A stretch of DNA of 8,854 nucleotides. Origin: Ignavibacteriaceae bacterium. Lineage in GTDB: Bacteria > Bacteroidota > Ignavibacteria > Ignavibacteriales > Ignavibacteriaceae. The stretch's first letter is position 1, and the number at the start of each line of letters is the position of its first letter. Positions 6,695 to 8,854 of the stretch are shown one piece after another. The notes beneath the pieces are model-generated. The model ran no database searches. It saw only the letters and a program-made list of their open reading frames with translations, and was not told the origin of the DNA. A program made the translations under genes and the position numbers. The stretch spans positions 1 through 8,854 of the forward strand of contig JARLHB010000267.1 of NCBI GenBank assembly GCA_031292465.1. The letters are read 5' to 3'.

Positions 6695-7942
6695 CTATTC
6701 TTCTTCTTCAAACTGGGATTTAATGATCTCGATTATTTCGTTAATCTTTGCTTCATCAAGACCTTCAATTTCTTTTAATTTTTCAGGTCCGGCTGTTAAT
6801 ACTTCAATTGCGGTATCATACCGGTGATTTATTAACAGTTCATAAATTTCGTTGCCAAGTTCTTCTTTAAGGTCAATCAACTCAATATCTTCTTCATACT
6901 CTTCAAACGGCTTTTCTTCTCTTAATATCTCTATTTCGTATCCTGTAAGCTTCATTGCAAGCCTGATATTAACGCCGTTTCTGCCTACTATAAGGGAAAC
7001 CTGGTCGCTGTCTGCTGTTACAACTGCTTTTTTAGCTGCGGTGTTAACTTCTATTTTCTTAAGTTTAGCCGGGGCTAATGATTTTTGAATAAAGACGGTC
7101 GGATCTTCAGAATAATTTACAACGTCTATATTTTCATTGTTCAATTCTCTAACAATTGCATGGATACGTACGCCCTTCATACCTACGCAGGCTCCTACGG
7201 CGTCAATCCTGTTATCCTGGGACTCAACCGCTACCTTAGCGCGTTCGCCGGGTTCGCGGGCAATTGCCTTTATTTCGATAATTCCGTCATATATTTCGGG
7301 AATTTCAATTTCAAATAACCTTCTTAAAAATGTATTATCAGCCCTGGAGATTATAATCAATGGGCCGCTGTTGCTCTTTTTAACTTCTTTTACTATTGCA
7401 CGAACGGTTTCGCCCTTCTTATATCTTTCATAAGGTATCTGTTCGTTGCGGGGCAGAAGAAGTTCATTTTTGTTATGATTAACCAGTATATCGTTTTTCC
7501 TGATCTGGTAAATATCACCGACAACTATTTCACCTAATAACTCTTTATATTCATTAAAAACTATTTCTTTTTCAATTTCACGGATTTTCTGATTAAGGCC
7601 CTGCTTTGCTAAAGTAATTAGTCTTCTTCCGAATGTTGCAAGCTGAAGCTTTTCAACGTAATCGTCTCCCACTTCAAGTTCATCATCATTTCCACGGCGA
7701 TTTACTTCCTCTATGCTTATTTGAGCGTTAGGGTTTTCAACCGTTTCTACGATTTCTCTCTCTAAAAAGATTTCTATATCGCCTTTGTCCATATTTACAA
7801 CTACATCATATTTAGCTTCCTCACCGAATTTTTTCCGTACAAGTATTCCGAAAATTTCTTCGATGATGCCTGCTAAAACATCTTTGTCGACACCCTTTTC
7901 CCTTACCATCTGGGCAAAGGATTCAACGATCTCTGAGTTCAT
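6695..7942 (-). CDS. nusA: Transcription termination/antitermination factor NusA
   Basis: NusA binds RNA polymerase and nascent RNA, lengthens pauses, aids intrinsic termination and takes part in rRNA antitermination. The 415 residues show an N-terminal polymerase-binding domain (about 1-130), an S1 domain (about 135-200, starting near GEIVVGDIYQIRKNDILV), and KH1 and KH2 with GMKG at 254-257 and GRNG at 320-323. A single C-terminal helical module of HhH/acidic-repeat type (about 360-410, ELLINHRYDTAIEVL and then IEGLDEAKINEII) follows, and the protein ends in a run of four Glu. This is shorter than the 495-residue E. coli protein, which has two acidic repeats, and matches the usual form outside Proteobacteria. 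The ATG is backed by a consensus Shine-Dalgarno site. The gene follows rimP by 16 bases and precedes infB by 14. NusA is known to regulate its own operon in E. coli. Confidence 0.97.
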   Translation of the reverse strand: MNSEIVESFAQMVREKGVDKDVLAGIIEEIFGILVRKKFGEEAKYDVVVNMDKGDIEIFLEREIVETVENPNAQISIEEVNRRGNDDELEVGDDYVEKLQLATFGRRLITLAKQGLNQKIREIEKEIVFNEYKELLGEIVVGDIYQIRKNDILVNHNKNELLLPRNEQIPYERYKKGETVRAIVKEVKKSNSGPLIIISRADNTFLRRLFEIEIPEIYDGIIEIKAIAREPGERAKVAVESQDNRIDAVGACVGMKGVRIHAIVRELNNENIDVVNYSEDPTVFIQKSLAPAKLKKIEVNTAAKKAVVTADSDQVSLIVGRNGVNIRLAMKLTGYEIEILREEKPFEEYEEDIELIDLKEELGNEIYELLINHRYDTAIEVLTAGPEKLKEIEGLDEAKINEIIEIIKSQFEEEE

Positions 7943-7950
7943 GGTATGCT

Positions 7951-7956
7951 TCCTCC
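7951..7956 (-). promoter_or_regulatory. Consensus Shine-Dalgarno site of nusA
   Basis: GGAGGA on the minus strand lies eight bases before the nusA ATG, inside the 16-base gap after rimP. It supports the chosen start and shows that this organism can use classical Shine-Dalgarno pairing, in contrast to rimP, truB and ribF, which lack a visible site. Confidence 0.8.
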
Positions 7957-7958
7957 AG

Positions 7959-8468
7959 TTAAGAAAAACTAATTATTACTTTAGCATTAATAATATTGTT
8001 GAAGTTAATTATTGTTTCGCCGGCTTCTTTAGCGGGCGGTTTTGAATGTTTTTTTGACGGGCCTGCCTGCCGGGCTGAAATATTTGAAAATATCAGGTCT
8101 TCTCCGTCAATCCTGATTAGTTTAGCGGTAATTTCTTTAGTTTCATCGCCAAACTTATAATCAATATCAAATTTTCTGTTTATGTGTTTGGGATATTGTT
8201 TTAAAAACTTTAACGGCCTGTCTACACCGGGAGACGATACATCAAGCCTGTAATTTGAGCCTATATCCGGGAATTGGTCTAATTGTAAGTCTATTTCAGA
8301 ACTGACTTTTGCACAATCGTCAGCGGAGACGTTTTGTTCTCCATCTATATATATCTCTATTATTCGGCTGCCTTTTTTGCCCCTGAACAGGGTGTCAATT
8401 AAAAAGAAGCCGCACTTTTGTGCTGCAATTTCTGCTATTTCTTTTATATTTTCTTCTAATAAATTCAT
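7959..8468 (-). CDS. rimP: Ribosome maturation factor RimP
   Basis: RimP binds the free 30S subunit and speeds maturation of its head and 3' domain. The protein from the ATG at 8466-8468 is 169 residues, beginning MNLLEENIKEIAEIAAQKCG, which matches the N-terminal helix of the family. The N-terminal alpha/beta domain contains GSRIIEIYIDGEQNVSADDC (33-52) and the hallmark LDVSSPGVDRPL (75-86). The Sm-like C-terminal domain follows from about residue 90. It carries a basic, proline-containing loop at about 132-150 (ARQAGPSKKHSKPPAKEAG), longer than usual. The frame is open upstream to another ATG at 8487-8489, which would add MRAIFVC. I reject that start because the extension does not match the family and its ATG lies in the loop of a GC stem. 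No Shine-Dalgarno site is seen at either start. rimP heads the cluster, as in many bacteria. Confidence 0.93.
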   Translation of the reverse strand: MNLLEENIKEIAEIAAQKCGFFLIDTLFRGKKGSRIIEIYIDGEQNVSADDCAKVSSEIDLQLDQFPDIGSNYRLDVSSPGVDRPLKFLKQYPKHINRKFDIDYKFGDETKEITAKLIRIDGEDLIFSNISARQAGPSKKHSKPPAKEAGETIINFNNIINAKVIISFS

Positions 8469-8469
8469 A

Positions 8470-8496
8470 CAAACAAAAATCGCCCTCATGGGGCGA
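8470..8496 (-). promoter_or_regulatory. GC stem-loop with T-run directly before rimP
   Basis: On the minus strand TCGCCC (8496-8491) pairs with GGGCGA (8485-8480) around the loop CATGA, and TTTTTGTTTG follows up to base 8470, one base before the rimP ATG at 8466-8468. This has the form of an intrinsic terminator or attenuator. If the promoter proposed at 8509-8537 is right, the transcript would begin only a few bases before the stem. The structure would then be a 5'-end stem-loop that affects RNA stability or initiation rather than a terminator. The stem and T-run are seen; the function is inferred. Confidence 0.5.
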
Positions 8497-8508
8497 AATA
8501 ACTAAACA

Positions 8509-8537
8509 AATCTACTATTATTTTGTGCAATATGCAA
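8509..8537 (-). promoter_or_regulatory. Candidate promoter for the rimP-nusA-infB operon
   Basis: On the minus strand TTGCAT (8537-8532) and TAGATT (8514-8509) are separated by 17 bases. The downstream box extends to TAGATTTG (8514-8507), which matches the Bacteroidota-type -7 element TAnnTTTG exactly. The upstream TTG could serve either as a -35 box or as the Bacteroidota -33 element. Transcription would start near 8500, giving a leader of roughly 30 bases made mostly of the stem-loop before rimP. The call rests on box match and position only. Confidence 0.45.
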
Positions 8538-8601
8538 GAATTAAGAAGACACCCTTATTTTGACCGGAATGTCTGTGATTTGATTGATTTGAGAGATATA
8601 A

Positions 8602-8634
8602 CCTGCGCCGTAAGACAGATTCCTGCGGCGCAGG
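8602..8634 (-). terminator. GC-rich inverted repeat behind the T9SS-tail gene, weak terminator candidate
   Basis: CCTGCGCCG (8602-8610) and CGGCGCAGG (8626-8634) are perfect nine-base inverted repeats with a 15-base loop. They lie 15 bases beyond the stop codon of the T9SS gene, in the direction of its transcription. The downstream minus-strand sequence TTATATCTCTC is T-rich but is not a clean T-run, so termination efficiency is doubtful. The right arm can also fold on itself (8622-8626 with 8630-8634). Placement between a gene end and a candidate promoter favours a terminator role. Confidence 0.45.
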
Positions 8635-8649
8635 CAATAATTTGTTGTC

Positions 8650-8854
8650 TTACTTTAACAACAACATCTTTTTTGTCGAAATGTAATTTCCGGCTTTTAA
8701 TTGGTAAAAATATACCCCGCTTGCCATTTTAGAGGCATCCCAGTTAACAGTGTACGAACCTGCGCTTAAATCTTTATTAACCAATGTTGCAACTTCTCTT
8801 CCAAGCAAATCAAAAACCTTCAAGGTTACTTTACTGCTTGTTGGTAGTTCGTAA
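8650..8854 (-). CDS. C-terminal tail of a secreted protein with a T9SS sorting domain (5' part outside the window)
   Basis: The frame is open from the right edge to a TAA at 8650-8652 and gives 67 residues ending a larger protein. The tail shows the pattern of the type A Por/T9SS C-terminal sorting domain: a KVTLKVFDLLGREVATLVN strand pair, AGSYTVNWDASKMASGVYFYQL, and a basic end KKMLLLK. Such domains direct proteins already moved to the periplasm through the type IX secretion channel to the cell surface or medium, and are normally removed or linked to the surface. The functional part of the protein lies outside the window, so its activity cannot be told. It is on the same strand as rimP, about 180 bases upstream, with a possible terminator and promoter between them, so it is probably a separate unit. 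This fragment is the best clue to an Ignavibacteria-like host. Confidence 0.9.
   Translation of the reverse strand, partial: YELPTSSKVTLKVFDLLGREVATLVNKDLSAGSYTVNWDASKMASGVYFYQLKAGNYISTKKMLLLK

Noticed and set aside
7085..7433. Plus-strand open frames opposite nusA
   Set aside because: Antisense shadows of the NusA S1 and KH coding region, with no independent support.
8490..8649. A tRNA or other RNA gene upstream of rimP, as metY precedes the E. coli operon
   Set aside because: No cloverleaf, T-loop consensus or CCA end is visible; the paired segments are explained by the simple inverted repeats listed.
8523..8732. 69-codon plus-strand open frame across the intergenic region
   Set aside because: It runs through the inverted repeat and into the antisense of the T9SS tail; no ribosome site or protein-like pattern is seen.

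Overview
The window is a block of the bacterial transcription and translation core, all read on the minus strand, so transcription runs from the right edge to the left edge. In transcription order it holds: the last 67 codons of a secreted protein with a type IX secretion (T9SS) C-terminal sorting domain, then rimP, nusA, infB, rbfA, truB, ribF, rpsO and the first 500 codons of pnp, which runs off the left edge. No real gene was found on the plus strand; its open frames are antisense shadows. No stretch over 300 bases lacks a gene.

Organism: the DNA is AT-rich and the sequence points to the Bacteroidota/Chlorobiota/Ignavibacteriota group. The best clue is the T9SS tail at the right edge (LGREVATLVN, then GVYFYQL, then a C-terminal LLLK), a wording common in Ignavibacteria. 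A TruB with an N-terminal extension and no full C-terminal PUA-like domain, a NusA of 415 residues, and patchy use of Shine-Dalgarno sites fit the same group. The assignment is inferred from sequence style, not from a search.

Layout: 8650-8854 is the T9SS tail. 8469-8649 is an intergenic region with a GC-rich inverted repeat behind the T9SS gene, a promoter-like pair of boxes, and a stem-loop plus T-run that abuts the rimP start. From 8468 to 1 the genes are tightly packed (gaps of 16, 14, 61, -23, 90, 74 and 10 bases), consistent with one operon that may have internal promoters before ribF and rpsO.

The products belong together. NusA controls pausing, termination and antitermination. IF2 starts translation. 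RimP and RbfA mature the 30S subunit, and S15 is an early-binding 30S protein. TruB makes the T-loop pseudouridine of tRNA. PNPase degrades RNA. RibF makes FMN and FAD and is a common passenger in this cluster. I see no mobile element, CRISPR array, tRNA or defence system, and no evidence of an undescribed system. The points worth a second look are small: possible RNA structures at the head of the operon, behind the T9SS gene and in the rpsO leader, and a tandem repeat inside infB.
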